Source: Gnetum montanum
Taxonomy: Eukaryota; Streptophyta; Gnetopsida; Gnetales; Gnetaceae
Length of the DNA: 35,968 nucleotides
Assembly: GCA_015680685.1 (NCBI GenBank)
Contig: MNCI01017670.1
Span: forward strand, 137,632 to 173,599
Reading direction: 5' to 3'
Of this stretch, positions 21,672 to 31,549 are shown in pieces. Positions within the stretch are counted from its first letter, which is position 1, and the number at the start of each line of letters is the position of its first letter. Both the position numbers and the translations under genes were made by a program. The notes beneath the pieces were generated by a model that was given only the letters and a program-made list of their open reading frames with translations, was not told where the DNA came from and did no database searches.

Positions 21672-21800
21672 CTTGGAGTAGTTGTAGATTGGGTCTAAAT
21701 GGAGATAGGCCTAGGAACCTTTAATGACTCCCCTTTAATGCTCATCCATCCTTTGGATTGTGGGATTCTTGCTCTTCCCTCCTCTCTATTTTGGTGCCAT
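21672..21800 (-). pseudogene. Antisense gene exon 1 (start codon exon)
   Basis: ATG at 21800-21798 opens 43 codons (MAPK*RGGKSKNPTIQRMDEH...YNYSK) with three TAG/TAA stops. It ends in phase 0 at AAG followed by donor GTAGGC. It is preceded by a leader containing 'ctagggtttc', common in plant 5' UTRs. Basic composition at the start. The following intron (21671-20099, about 1.57 kb) is T-rich on this strand, as expected of a plant intron. Confidence 0.6.
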
Positions 21801-23319
21801 GGCAGGCTCAATGTTGAGGAAGATGGAAATTGGGAGAAGATAGAAGTTCTACGCTGGCTGCAGGGGAGATGAGAGCCTTCTACATTGAGGATTAGTTATG
21901 GTTGCCACAAGAATCTTTGTCAAAGCTCTCCTCCAATGCGCTGTTGTTGAAGAATGATAATTATGATCAAAATTTACAAAATTTGACTTATAAAACCCAT
22001 CTAAAACCTAAATGAAACCCTAGTTGCTAATTTAGTGCACCATGACTACAAGTGCATTGAAGCAAAAGGGGGGAACCTTTAGTTCACATTGGTTTTAGGG
22101 GGAGGGGGGGAAGGTGGGGAAGCAACTTCAATTTTCAAAAATTTAAATTTTTGGATTGTGGGCCCCACCTTGCACCTTCCCTTTTGGCCAAAATTTGCAT
22201 CAATGCTAAGATTTTTTTTACCAATTTTGAGACTTCAAACATTATAGCAACCTTACCCCCATGCATCCACACTGGGAATATCATGCCTAGCATGGAAACA
22301 TTTTTATCATTTTACAAATTCATTAGACTTGCAAATATCTTTCTATTTTTGGTAACCCAAACCTACCTTTTTCAACCCTGGGTTTTCAAAATTGGGCAAA
22401 ACATGAGCAAGGCTTAATACCATGGATTTCCATGCTAGGACAATAGTGCCTGTCATGGAAGAAAGGGGGTAACACTCACTCTTGCCTCCCAACATTGATT
22501 TAGCACAAGTTTGATCCCAAAGTGTAACCCACATGGCCTAGAACCCCTCTAAGCATCTTTGGCAGTGTTTGATGCTTACCAAACCTAGTTAAAATTGGTT
22601 GAAATCTAGGATTTGATGTGTTCCATGCTGGGGAAGGCTTCCTCCATGATGAGCCTCTCATTCTCAGCATGGATAGATAGGGGAAAGCCAAAATTGACCC
22701 AAATTGATGACCTAATGATCATTTCCTGATGCCCGATGACCCCTAGACCTTGCTGGAACCCTCTAGAGCTTTTAGAAGCCCCAAAATGGGGTAAAAATGA
22801 CACAAATCTATCATCCCCATCTCATCCAAGTTGGGGCCATCCTTCCCAGCATGGAAGAAATGAGGGAAACTACATGAGGCATTTAGAAGCCTTCAAACTA
22901 TCAAATCTTGATGCCCAACATTGATCATCGACATTGACAACCTTAGAGGTTGACATGCATGGTTGATTGACTATCAATTTGGCCTAGATCTAACTTTTTC
23001 CACTAAGTGGAACCTCTTCCACACTAAGCCTTCCAACCTCATTTGGAAAAAAAGGGAGAAGCATGAATACCCTCTCAAAACCTCCAAAATGATCAAATCT
23101 TGCACATTCATGCTCGAAAGTCATCGTAGAAGATCAAAAATCTTTCCTCCCAATTTTCCATGTTAAGCATGGAAGCCCTAGTAAGGAAAATAGGAGGGAA
23201 GTTAAAAAAATTCCTTATAACCCTTGAAATAACCAAATTTTAACATTAGATGTTAGCAATCAACACTAACAACCTAGGAAGCCTACTTGCATGCTCGAAA
23301 GTCATCATAGAAGACCAAA

Positions 23320-23321
<2 letters not shown>

Positions 23322-23365
<44 letters not shown>

Positions 23366-23380
23366 NCCCCCCCCCCCCCA
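23322..23380. repeat. (CT)n microsatellite and poly-C run inside a satellite monomer
   Basis: About 22 CT dinucleotides (23322-23365), an N, and about 14 C. It expands that monomer to about 225 bp. Likely polymorphic and error-prone. Confidence 0.9.
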
Positions 23381-25070
23381 ATTTCCACACTAAGCATGGA
23401 ATCCCTAGAGTGGAAAATACTGGGGAAGTCCAAAAAATTCCTTAACAACCTTGAAACAACTAAATTTTGATATCAAGTAGCAATAGTCGACACCAATGAC
23501 CTTAGAAACTTTGATGCATGACTGAAAGTGGCCAAAAATGAACAAAAATTGTTCCCCCTATTTTTCCATAATAAGCATCAAAGCCATAGTGTGGAAAAAG
23601 TGGGGAAAGCTCAAAAACCACTCATCAACCTTCAAGATAGATAGATTTTGACACTAGGCATCGACCATGATTACCAACAACCTTAGAAGCTTGCATGCAT
23701 GACCAAAATTGGCAAGAAATGAAAAAAAAGCTTTCCCCCCATTTTTGCATGCTAAGCATGGAAGCCCTGGCATGGAAGAAGGGGGGGGAGGGGGGTGAGG
23801 AAAGTATAAAAACCACTTAAAAAACTTTTAAATTGACTAGTTTTGACTTCAAACCCTAGTCCTCAACCCCAATAGCCTCGAAGGCTGACATGCATGATTT
23901 ATTGAAGTCAAAACCAAGCTAGATCTTAGTTTTAGGGTGTCTCCACACTGGGAATTTTTTCCTCCATGCTACTCAGTGTGGAACTTAAAGGGGAAACCCA
24001 TTTGGAGTCCATAACTACCTTAAAACAACATTAACCAAACTTCTTTGCGCTTTAGGAACTTGTTGACATCATTTGGAGCTTTCAAACTTTGAGAAACTAA
24101 TGTTAGAAGGTCAAAAATTCATGGTCCCTTATTTTCTATGCTAATCTCTCTATCCCTAGCATGGAAAGAAGGGGAAAAGTCTATAAAACACTTAGATATA
24201 CTTAAAGTTACGAGAGCTTGACACCAAATCCTAGTCCTCGACCTCGGTAGCCCCAGAGGCTAACATGTAAAGTTGATTAAGGCCAAAATTGCTCTAGATC
24301 TGAGATGCATTATTCTTCCATGCTAGGGATCCCTTTTTCCACATTGAAGGTAGCTTTCACAACATGGAAACTTAAGGGGGGACTTGTTTGGAACTCCTGA
24401 ACACCTCAAAATGACATCAAATGATCTTTCATGCACTCTAGAACCTTGGTAGTAGTTATTGGAGCCCTTAAACTTTACAAAACTGATCTCAAATGGTCAA
24501 AAATCCATTCCCCCATTTTTTCAACGTTGATCTCTCTACCCCAAGCATGGAAGAAATGGGGGAAGCCAAAAATTCACTTAGGGGTACCCAAAATTGCTAA
24601 ATTTTGACATAGATCACCCTAGTAACTTTGGAAGGTAACATGCATGGTCGATTGTGACCCAAATTGGCCTAGATCTAAGATTCTTACTTACTCCATGTTG
24701 GAGTAACTTCCCTAGTGTGAAAAAAAGGGGGAGGGGAAGAGATACTTTTCTACTTTTGGAGGCAAGATGACACTCTCAGAAGCCAAAGATATTCATCGGA
24801 GAAGCCCAAGATCTTATAGCCTCAAGAATTCGCTTGTTTGACCTCATTTCAACCTCCAAAACCTATTCCTCCAATTCTTCCATGCTAGAGTAACTCCCCC
24901 ACTATGGAAACATGGGGAAGGTCTTAGTTACCCTTAGACAACCTTGAAATGTACCTAAAATCAGCCAAAAAGTTGTAGAATTAATGTCTGCATCCCTAAG
25001 GGCCTATGAATTTGGTCAAAGTATTCCAAAATCACTTTGAATTCATCAAATAAGTGTTTCCCTATTTTTC

Positions 25071-25149
25071 NNNNNNNNNNNNNNNNNNNNNNNNNNNNNN
25101 NNNNNNNNNNNNNNNNNNNNNNNNNNNNNNNNNNNNNNNNNNNNNNNNN
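25071..25149. other. Assembly gap (79 N) with G-rich edge
   Basis: N run followed by a G-run segment (25150-25190) unlike the surrounding satellite. The G-rich edge is probably low-quality sequence, and the true length of the array is therefore unknown. Confidence 0.95.
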
Positions 25150-25639
25150 AGCGGGGGCGGGGGGGGGGGGGCGCGGCAAGAGGGGCAGGGACCTATTGAC
25201 ACTTAAAATGAGCTTAAGTTACCTTAGAATGAAGCTTGGAGATGGACCGGTCCTAGATCTAGACTCTAGGTATCTGTTTGACCATTTTTAATCTCATTTT
25301 TACTTAGATTTAGGTTTTGAATGTTGAGCCCCCCTCTTTTCCACGTTGGCCAGTGTGGAAACAAGGGGGGAAGACTTTAGAACCTGCTTTTTGGCCTTTA
25401 CAAACCTCTGGGAAGCCCAATTTTAATGGATTTGATCCTGCATTGCCTAGAAAAGGTCTTAGAACCTCAATTTTGAACCTTTAAACACCCTAAACCATAT
25501 TTCCCCTTAGTTTCCATACTAAGGGCCCCTATTTCCAAGTTGAGCCTAGCATGGAATCCTAAAAACACTTGATTTTTAGGTCTAAATAGCCAAAAATAGC
25601 CCTAATTAATTCCTAAACTCACCTAATAGCCTTGTATCT

Positions 25640-26040
25640 TCAAAACATGGCTTGCTAAGGCCTAAACTTGGAAAAATCTAACCATTTTTTTACCTATATT
25701 AGCTAAATTTTATCATATATAGCCTAGTTTGCTTGATTTTTTCCTTATTACGTAATGTTTTGGCTCGTTTTTGAACTTATGTTACCTTGCAGACCTTGTT
25801 GACCTTTTATGGCCTTTATATAGCCTTATACGTTCATTGTTGCCTTATTATAGTTCTATTTGTCTTTTTTTGGCCTTTAAATGGTATCAAATAGTGGGTT
25901 TAACCTTCCTTGACCATTGTTTGACACCATATGACCATGGCCTGCTAAGGCCTTAAATTGGCATCATAGTCCACCAATATTATAAACTAGCATCATGGCC
26001 CACTAAGGCCTTAAACTAGCAAAATTGTGACCTTTATTGA
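25640..26040 (+). repeat. Minisatellite M4 (before RT)
   Basis: Copies such as 'acatggcttgctaaggcctaaacttgg' (25647) and 'ccatggcctgctaaggccttaaattggcatcat' (25935 onward) flank a T-rich segment. The motif is the same family and polarity as M3 and M5. M3 and M4 thus bracket the 9.6 kb cargo block. The 26041-26200 stretch is T-rich and featureless. Confidence 0.75.
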
Positions 26041-26199
26041 TCATTTGTAGCCTTCCTCCTTATATTTCCCCTTGTTTGACCTTTATGTGACCTTTGTTTG
26101 CCTTTATTGCACTTTTCTAAATTGATCTTATCTCATTGATGACCTTGCATGGCCTTGATTGCATTAGATTTGCATATGTTTTATGAAATTTTAACATTA

Positions 26200-26218
26200 T
26201 TTATTCACTTTTATGTAG
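26200..26218 (+). promoter_or_regulatory. Splice-acceptor-like site in front of RT
   Basis: 'ttattcacttttatgtag' followed by 'gttccactt', where the RT reading frame begins. It has the form of a plant 3' splice site and lies where Ogre-type elements are known to splice between protease and RT. A donor in matching phase near 15590-15645 was not found (candidates are in phase 1, this site is in phase 0). Confidence 0.35.
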
Positions 26219-27440
26219 GTTCCACTTAATATGCTTTTGGTTGATATCTAGGATTAAAGTATAAGTACATGGGAGAAAATCAGTTTGCCTTTGTGTCTAC
26301 ATGGACCTCACGGTGATATTAAATGGTGTATCAACCTTAATTACCAAGATCTTAAGCTTGAGAGTCCTATAGACCACATAGCATCAATAGAGAAACCTTT
26401 AAAATGGCCTAAAAACCTAGTCAAAACTCTTGACTTAGAAGTAGGAGACATAATTGAAGATTCTCTAGTTGAGGCTCCTATCACAACACATAGTGGTAAG
26501 GAGAAAACCCTTAAACTAAGTTCCTTACTAAAGGCTCAATATGTCCAAGACATCACCAAAGTCTTACAAAACAACATTAAGGCATTTGGTTGGTCATATG
26601 AAGACATGTCAAGCCTAGACCCATGTCTAGTCTAGTACAACATCATAGTGGACCCTAGCATTAGACCAGTTAAGAAAAAAATGTGTAAGATTAGACCTGA
26701 TTTGGCCTTGGCAGTTCCCAATGAAATCTCAAAGTTCTACCAAGCAGGTTTCATTAGTGCTATTGATTACACAAAATGGGTATCCAACATAGTGGTAGTT
26801 CCTTAGAAAAATGGGAGTATCCATATTTGCATTGATTTTTGAGACCTAAATAAAGCAACCATTAAGAATGACTTCCCTTTGCTTAGTATTGATCAACTTA
26901 TTGATGCTACAACTGAACATGCCTCCTTGTCCTTTATGGATGGATTCTTGGGATATAACCAAATTAGGATCAACCTAAAGCAACAACTTAGCACAACCTT
27001 TATGATCCCATGGGGTAATTTTTGTTATACCATGATGCTTGTTGGTCTTAAGAATGTTAGAATGACATACTAGAGAGCCAAGACCTATATCTTCAGTGAT
27101 TGCATGTTAGGTTTGTTTAATGATTATGTAGATGGCATAGTCATGAAGTCTAAGATAGCTAATGATCATGCCAATGATCTAGATCTTATGCTTAAATGAT
27201 GACTCAAATATGAGCTTAGGTTCAATCCTAAGAAGTGTGCCTTTGGTATCAAGACCAATAAGATGGTTAGCTTTGTAGTCTTTGAAGTAGGGATACACAT
27301 AGATCCTAATAAGGTTAAGGCCATATCCAAATTGGTAGCACCTAACAACCTTAAAGAGCTTTGGGGATTACAAGGTAGATTATAGTTTATTCATAGGTTT
27401 ATCGCTAGGCTTACAGATAAGTCATAGCCTATGCAACACT
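26219..27440 (+). pseudogene. Reverse transcriptase domain of the plus element
   Basis: An N-terminal linker at 26285-26635 carries the Tat-type FGWSYEDM segment just before RT. The RT then follows in one frame with the expected motif order: RPVKKKMCKIRPDLA, AGFISAIDYTKWVSNIVVVP, CIDF-DLN, FPLLSIDQLID, SFMDGFLGYNQI, TTFMIPWGNFCYTMM, GLKN. The catalytic YVDD box reads YVDG (27125-27136), losing one metal-binding Asp. It continues through NPKKCAFGI and the thumb/connection. It would copy element RNA into DNA in cytoplasmic particles. Stops at 26634, 26805, 26841, 27071, 27197 and onwards are nearly all TAG/TGA at former Gln/Arg-type codons; no frameshift is needed within RT. Confidence 0.9.
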
Positions 27441-27901
27441 TGCTTTAGAAAGGAGTTCACTATGAGTGTATAGCTCAATGCCAAGAGGCCTTTCAAAACC
27501 TTAAGCAAGAGTTGACATAACTACCGACAGTCTATCCTCTACAAGAGGGTAAACTAGTTTACATTTATCTCATCATCTCTGATACATACATTACCTCTCT
27601 ACTATGTCAAAAACATCATGATGGAGTAGAAATACTTGTATACTACCTTAGCCATGTCCTAGTTGCCCATGAGACCCAATACACTAAGGTGGAGAAGTAT
27701 TGTCTAGCACTAGTCTTCTCCTTGAAGAAATGGAGACACTACTTCTTTATAAGCCAAGTCAACATAATTTGTAAGGATAACATGCTCAGAGGCATAATGA
27801 CCAACATTTATGAAAGTAGCTGTATTGTCCGATGGAAAGCCATAACCATAGAATCAACCTCCATTACATATCTTAGTCCTCAAAAAAAGGTCAAGCTATA
27901 G
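27441..27901 (+). pseudogene. RNase H domain attached to RT, plus element
   Basis: In the same frame as RT: LVYIYLIISDTYITSLLCQ, ILVYYLSHVLVAHETQYTKV-EKYCLALVFSLKKWRHYF, then a remnant of the region up to ITYLSPQKKVKL. This is the usual Ty3/gypsy RT-linked RNase H, which degrades the RNA strand of the RNA-DNA hybrid. The first metal-binding Asp region (ISD) and the E-KYCLA block are visible. The frame closes at 27901, after which the reading frame moves by one base. Confidence 0.82.
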
Positions 27902-28330
27902 CTGGACAACTAATAGTTTCACCTGTTGATGACCAAGGAGCCATAAACCTTGAGTTCCTTGATGAATACATTAACACACTTAGTCAAGTGCTCAAAGGTT
28001 ATGAGGTAGTCATGAACTTCAATGGAGCTTTAACTATCCATGGGGCTAATGTTGCTACCATCATAACATTTCCATCTGGTGAGATCCAACCCTTTTCCTA
28101 TTATTTTAGGTTCCCATGTACCAAAAACATAGTGAAATATGAGGGTTTGATCAGAGTGATAATAATAGGTCATGACCTAGGAATTAGACATCTAGCCATC
28201 AAAGGCAATTCACAACGCATGGTTAACCTAGTAACTAAAGTTTATGCATGCAAGGCTAAGCATTTACAACCTTATTGTGACTTAGGAAGGTAGTTGTTAC
28301 AGCAATTCATAGAAATGGATATCTAACACA
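27902..28330 (+). pseudogene. Second (Tat-type) RNase H domain, plus element
   Basis: In the next frame (GQLIVSPVDDQGAINLEF...): EVVMNFNGALTIHGANVATI, FPSGEIQPFSYYFRFPC, NIVKYEGLI, DLGIRHLAIKGNSQRMV. This additional RNase H between RT-RH and integrase is diagnostic of the Tat lineage (Ogre/Retand group). Three acidic catalytic positions look lost: FDG reads FNG (28021-28023), AEYEA reads VKYEG (28135-28137) and GDS reads GNS (28207-28209). Each is a G-to-A type change. The domain is surely inactive in this copy. Confidence 0.82.
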
Positions 28331-28599
28331 TACCTCAAAATGAAAAAACCATAGCTAATGCAATTGCAACATTAGCCCTTAGTATGACATCAGATGCATT
28401 TAGCAAGTTGTCCATCTGAACCATGGACTGTGCTACTCCCATCACACAAAACATTGAGGATAACTTTGTGGCCATTGTTCATACTACTCCTCCCAATGAG
28501 TGGTATGATAATATCAAATTTTACCTTATGCATGATGAATCCTCACAAGGCCTTACTACTTTTCAAAAGGATGTCATATGCAAGTGATTGAAGTAGTAT

Positions 28600-29707
28600 G
28601 TCATCATAGGTGATAACCCATTATGTTGACGATCCTATGATGGCATGCTCCTAAAGTGCTTAGGTAAAATCGAAGCTAGAATAGTCCTAGAGGAGGTTTA
28701 CAAGGGAGTTTATGGAGGACATATAGGACCTAGAGCCATGGCCACTAAGCTTAGACTGTTATGCTGCTATTGGCCCCATATGAAAAATGATTTCTTGCAA
28801 AAGGTTAAGTAATGTGACACATGTCAATGACATAGCAACATGATACATGTATCACCAGCTGAGTTACATACAACTCAAATAACATGGCCATTTTAATGAT
28901 GGGGGTTGGATATCATTGGACCTATAACACCTAAGTCTATCGTAGGGCATAGCTTCATCATCATTGCAACCAAATACTTTACCAAGTGGGTTGAGGCTAT
29001 TCCCCATCTTAGACAACATTGTAGCTCATTTTGGCATACCCATAACCATAGTTATGGATAATGGACCTCAATTTAGCAACCAAGAAACCAAGGATTTTCA
29101 TCACAACTTAGGCATTAAGCATTCTTTCTCATCACCTTACTACCCTCAAGCTAATGGACAAGTAGAAGTAAGCAACAAGGCCATCATCAACTTGCTGAAG
29201 AAGATGCTCAACAATAGAAAGTGGAAGTGGCATGAGTGACTTGTCCATGCACTATGGGCATACAGAACAACCTATTGCATGATAACCGACATGACCCCTT
29301 ATAGCCTTATTTATGATTTTGAAGCTATTTTACCTATTGAATTGTAGGTGCCATCACTTCGAGTAGTCTTGACTGACTTCATCAATGACAAGCAGAGCAA
29401 GGAGTTGCAAATAACATCTCTGGATTTGGTGGAGGAGCAATGTATGTAGGTGCTTACTCACATCAATCACTCTCAAGAGAGGCAGAAGTGACAACATCAC
29501 CATAACTTGACCATGTGCAAGGTCAAGGAGGGGGACCTAGTCCTCAAGGCCATCCATGAACATGTGGAAAAATTCTTTGCCAACTCAGAAGGATCCTTTC
29601 TTGTCACTAAAGCCTATAGGAATAGAGCATTTAGAATAGCTAACATGGATGGGAATGAGCTAGCCAGTCCAATCAATCATTCCTATTTGAAGCCATACTA
29701 CAATTAG
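28600..29707 (+). pseudogene. Integrase of the plus element
   Basis: An HHCC-type zinc region at about 28690-28830 (GVYGGHIGPRAMATKLRL...YWPHMKND...CDTC); the first His appears to be Tyr. The catalytic core follows with all three acidic residues present: GLDIIGP (Asp 28909-28911), MDNGPQF (Asp 29057-29059) and GQVEVSNK (Glu 29165-29167), the last pair 35 residues apart as in the DD35E signature. A small out-of-frame deletion near 29005, just after KWVEAIP, joins two frames. The C-terminal module has KVKEGDLVLKAIHEH, EGSFLVTKAYRNRAF, MDGNELASPINHSYLKPYYN and a stop at 29705-29707. It would insert the cDNA into the genome. About ten TGA/TAG/TAA stops. Confidence 0.9.
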
Positions 29708-29734
29708 CTGACAGATCATCAACAAGTGAGCTTG

Positions 29735-29905
29735 ATTTCAATGGTCCGCTACAATCCTAAACTAGCAAACACGGTCTACTAGGGCCTTAAACTGGTACCA
29801 TGGCCTGCTGTAGCCTTAAAGCCTACTTTCAACGGTCCGCTACAACCTTAAACTGGCAAACATGGCCTACTAGGGCCTTAAACTGGTACCATGGCCTACC
29901 ATAGC
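29735..29905 (+). repeat. Minisatellite M5 (between integrase and 3' LTR)
   Basis: A ~95 bp higher-order unit 'caacggtccgctacaaccttaaactggcaaacatggcctactagggccttaaactggtaccatggcctgc...' present nearly twice, itself made of two ~40 bp subunits of the M1-M4 family. It is the best-conserved copy in the window. Confidence 0.85.
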
Positions 29906-30184
29906 AACGTTGGTGGCTTGGATAGCTTGATTCTCATGTGGCCTATATGCATTGTAGCATTATAATATGCAGTGGTTTTTTGTATTCTTTGCTGGTGCCT
30001 CTTGGGTCAATCCTCTATGGACTAACAAAGAGGGGCCATTGAAACACCACAAAATTTTATTTGTNGGTTTTATGGGGGGTAAGCATTTTTCTACATTGGA
30101 AACACTTGTAGGGGTTAGATGTCACCTATCCCTAGCATGGAAGGGTAGGGGGTTTGCAAACTTTCTCTCCTTCAACGTGGAGAC

Positions 30185-30300
30185 CAAATGCACAACTTGG
30201 AAACTTTCTCCTAGCTTGGAAAGTTTTCCCCCAACATAGAAACTTTTCCTCCCAGCCTAGAAACTTTTCCCCTAGCTTGGAAACTCCCCCCACCACGTGC
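30185..30300 (+). repeat. U3 short tandem repeat of LTR-C
   Basis: Five copies of a 20-25 bp unit 'cctagcttggaaactttt-ccc'. Related in sequence to the 'ctagcatggaag' anchor of the satellite array and of the leader. Confidence 0.75.
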
Positions 30301-30641
30301 CCCCCCACCCTACCCCATCACCCTCCCCTTCCTCAAGTAACCTGGAAAGTNATTCATCAATTCATGCACTTTAACCAGTTTTAAAAAGCATGGTGGAGAG
30401 CTCAGCATGGAAGATTCATCTCCAGCATCAAAGGTGTGCATCGATTACTTTTTATAGTAAATGGAATGGGTATGTAGGGAAGCACTTACTATGTATAGTA
30501 ACCCCCAAAATTTGGGCACACATCTTACCTAAAGTTGTAGCAAATTTGCAGCCATTTTTCATCCAAATTTGCAACTGATTCAAAGCCAATTTGTACCCAA
30601 ATCATAGCCAATTTGCAGCTCCATTCATGGCCCAAAGACCC

Positions 30642-30648
30642 TATAAAA
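30642..30648 (+). promoter_or_regulatory. TATA box of LTR-C
   Basis: CCCTATAAAAGCC, about 600 bp into the LTR and about 490 bp before its end, matching the layout of LTR-B. Confidence 0.6.
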
Positions 30649-31039
30649 GCCAGCCTCTAATACCATTTGAAGGTTCAACATTTTTTGACAAAGTTGAACA
30701 TTTTTCAACATGCAAATTCTCACCAAAGTTCAACCATTTTTCACAATTCCATACTTGGGGCATATTCAAGCATTTAAGAGTCTTGTAAGTTCCCATATTT
30801 GCATTCTCTTGAATTCTAGCATGGAAGCATTATATCCTTGAGTGATCTAATTGACAGATCTAAGGTTGTAGCATTGAAGGGAGGTTTGATTGCATTAGGA
30901 GTGGCTTAGCACCTAGATCGTGGAGCACATCACATCAACTTCAACAAGCTTTAAACTTTTTCACAAGTGAACCCCTCTTTTTTGCTCATCTAGGCACCAT
31001 TTGTACACATTTCCCTAACTTATTCTTTATTCTTTTCTT

Positions 31040-31045
31040 AATAAA
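31040..31045 (+). promoter_or_regulatory. Polyadenylation-type signal AATAAA in the 3' LTR
   Basis: AATAAA in ttcttAATAAAGTTTTA, conserved with 10571-10576 in the 5' LTR remnant. Confidence 0.5.
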
Positions 31046-31549
31046 GTTTTATGGTTTGAGTTTTGTGTTCAAGAAAATTAAAGTTATTATTTGTGCATTA
31101 TTTGGATCTATTCATATATCCACATTTGTGCATGCACTTGTGACTTGTATGGTGAAAGTGTTGGGTTACCCTATCGCTCATCACTTATAATCAAGTTATT
31201 TCAATTCCAACAATGTACCTCTTGCCTCTTTAGGAAAGTATTTTGTTGGCTATTTGCTCTAGGACCATGTATTCAAATAGTTTCAAGTTCAAATGCTTCC
31301 ATATTATTTTTTAATAGGAAAAAAATCTTAAAGTAAGAGAATGAAGAATAGTTTTCTTTACTAAATTCCAACACAAAGTGAAATGACATAAGATCCAATT
31401 TTATTTTAGTTTCATTGACATAGCAATTCAAATGAATTGTCCATATATTGATAGCAAGAATTATTGTGTTGGCTATGTTTCCTAGGCATAAATATTATAA
31501 AACATTTAAGCTTTCAACACTTCTACCTAAAGAATTTATCACAATGAAA

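Larger units (their letters stand above)
16316..21800 (-). pseudogene. Antisense, multi-exon gene remnant between protease and RT of the plus element
   Basis: On the strand opposite to the retrotransposon, exons can be chained by GT...AG introns: E1 21800-21672, E2 20098-19656, E3 19585-19317, E4 19211-18153, E5 18033-17860, E6 17769-17632, then E7 (about 17480-16481) and possibly E8 (16392-16316). The phases agree at every E1-E6 junction (0, 2, 1, 1, 1), which chance ORFs would not give. The product would be roughly 1,000-1,080 residues: a basic start (MAPK*RGGKSKN), a long central E4, acidic stretches in E4/E5, a PKKLKF basic patch, and a coiled-coil-like C-terminal part. I do not recognise the family. 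Most internal stops are TAG/TAA/TGA at plausible former Gln/Arg codons; one frameshift lies near 17031. It may be a captured host gene or an antisense gene native to this element family. Confidence 0.7.
22140..25560. repeat. Satellite-like tandem array, ~180-190 bp monomers
   Basis: About 17-18 diverged monomers. Anchors of the type 'ttttccatgctaagcatggaagccctagtgtggaaa...gggg' occur near 22265, 22425, 22620, 22825, 22996, 23152, 23377, 23560, 23741, 23945, 24131, 24326, 24512, 24690, 24879, (N gap), 25337 and 25523. Between anchors a second conserved part reads 'ccttagaagcttgcatgcatgacc'. Each anchor has a palindromic core 'tccatgctaagcatgga'. Spacings of 181-183 bp are clearest at 23377-23741. 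Short ORFs within it are by-products. The array lies upstream of the antisense gene start and downstream of its putative promoter side. Confidence 0.8.
30040..31132 (+). mobile_element. LTR-C, 3' LTR of the plus element
   Basis: It starts TGAAACACCACAAAATTTTA and ends 'cacatttgtgca', i.e. TG...CA, length about 1.09 kb. The last ~235 bp match the 5' LTR remnant at 10427-10662. It contains a U3 tandem repeat (30185-30300), a TATA box (30642) and AATAAA (31040). It lies right after integrase and M5, as expected. The left flank is 'gccat'; the matching target-site copy would be left of the window, so it cannot be tested. Single Ns at 30065 and 30351. Confidence 0.7.

Noticed and set aside
22151-23816. 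Seven ORFs of 60-90 codons on both strands
   Set aside because: All fall within the satellite array. Similar peptides repeat from monomer to monomer and in different frames, so they are by-products of the repeat.
24961-25291. ORFs crossing the N gap
   Set aside because: They contain a run of X and a G-rich edge; artefacts of the assembly gap.
31091-31336. 81-codon ORF overlapping the 3' LTR end
   Set aside because: It crosses the LTR boundary, starts in LTR sequence and has no recognisable motif.
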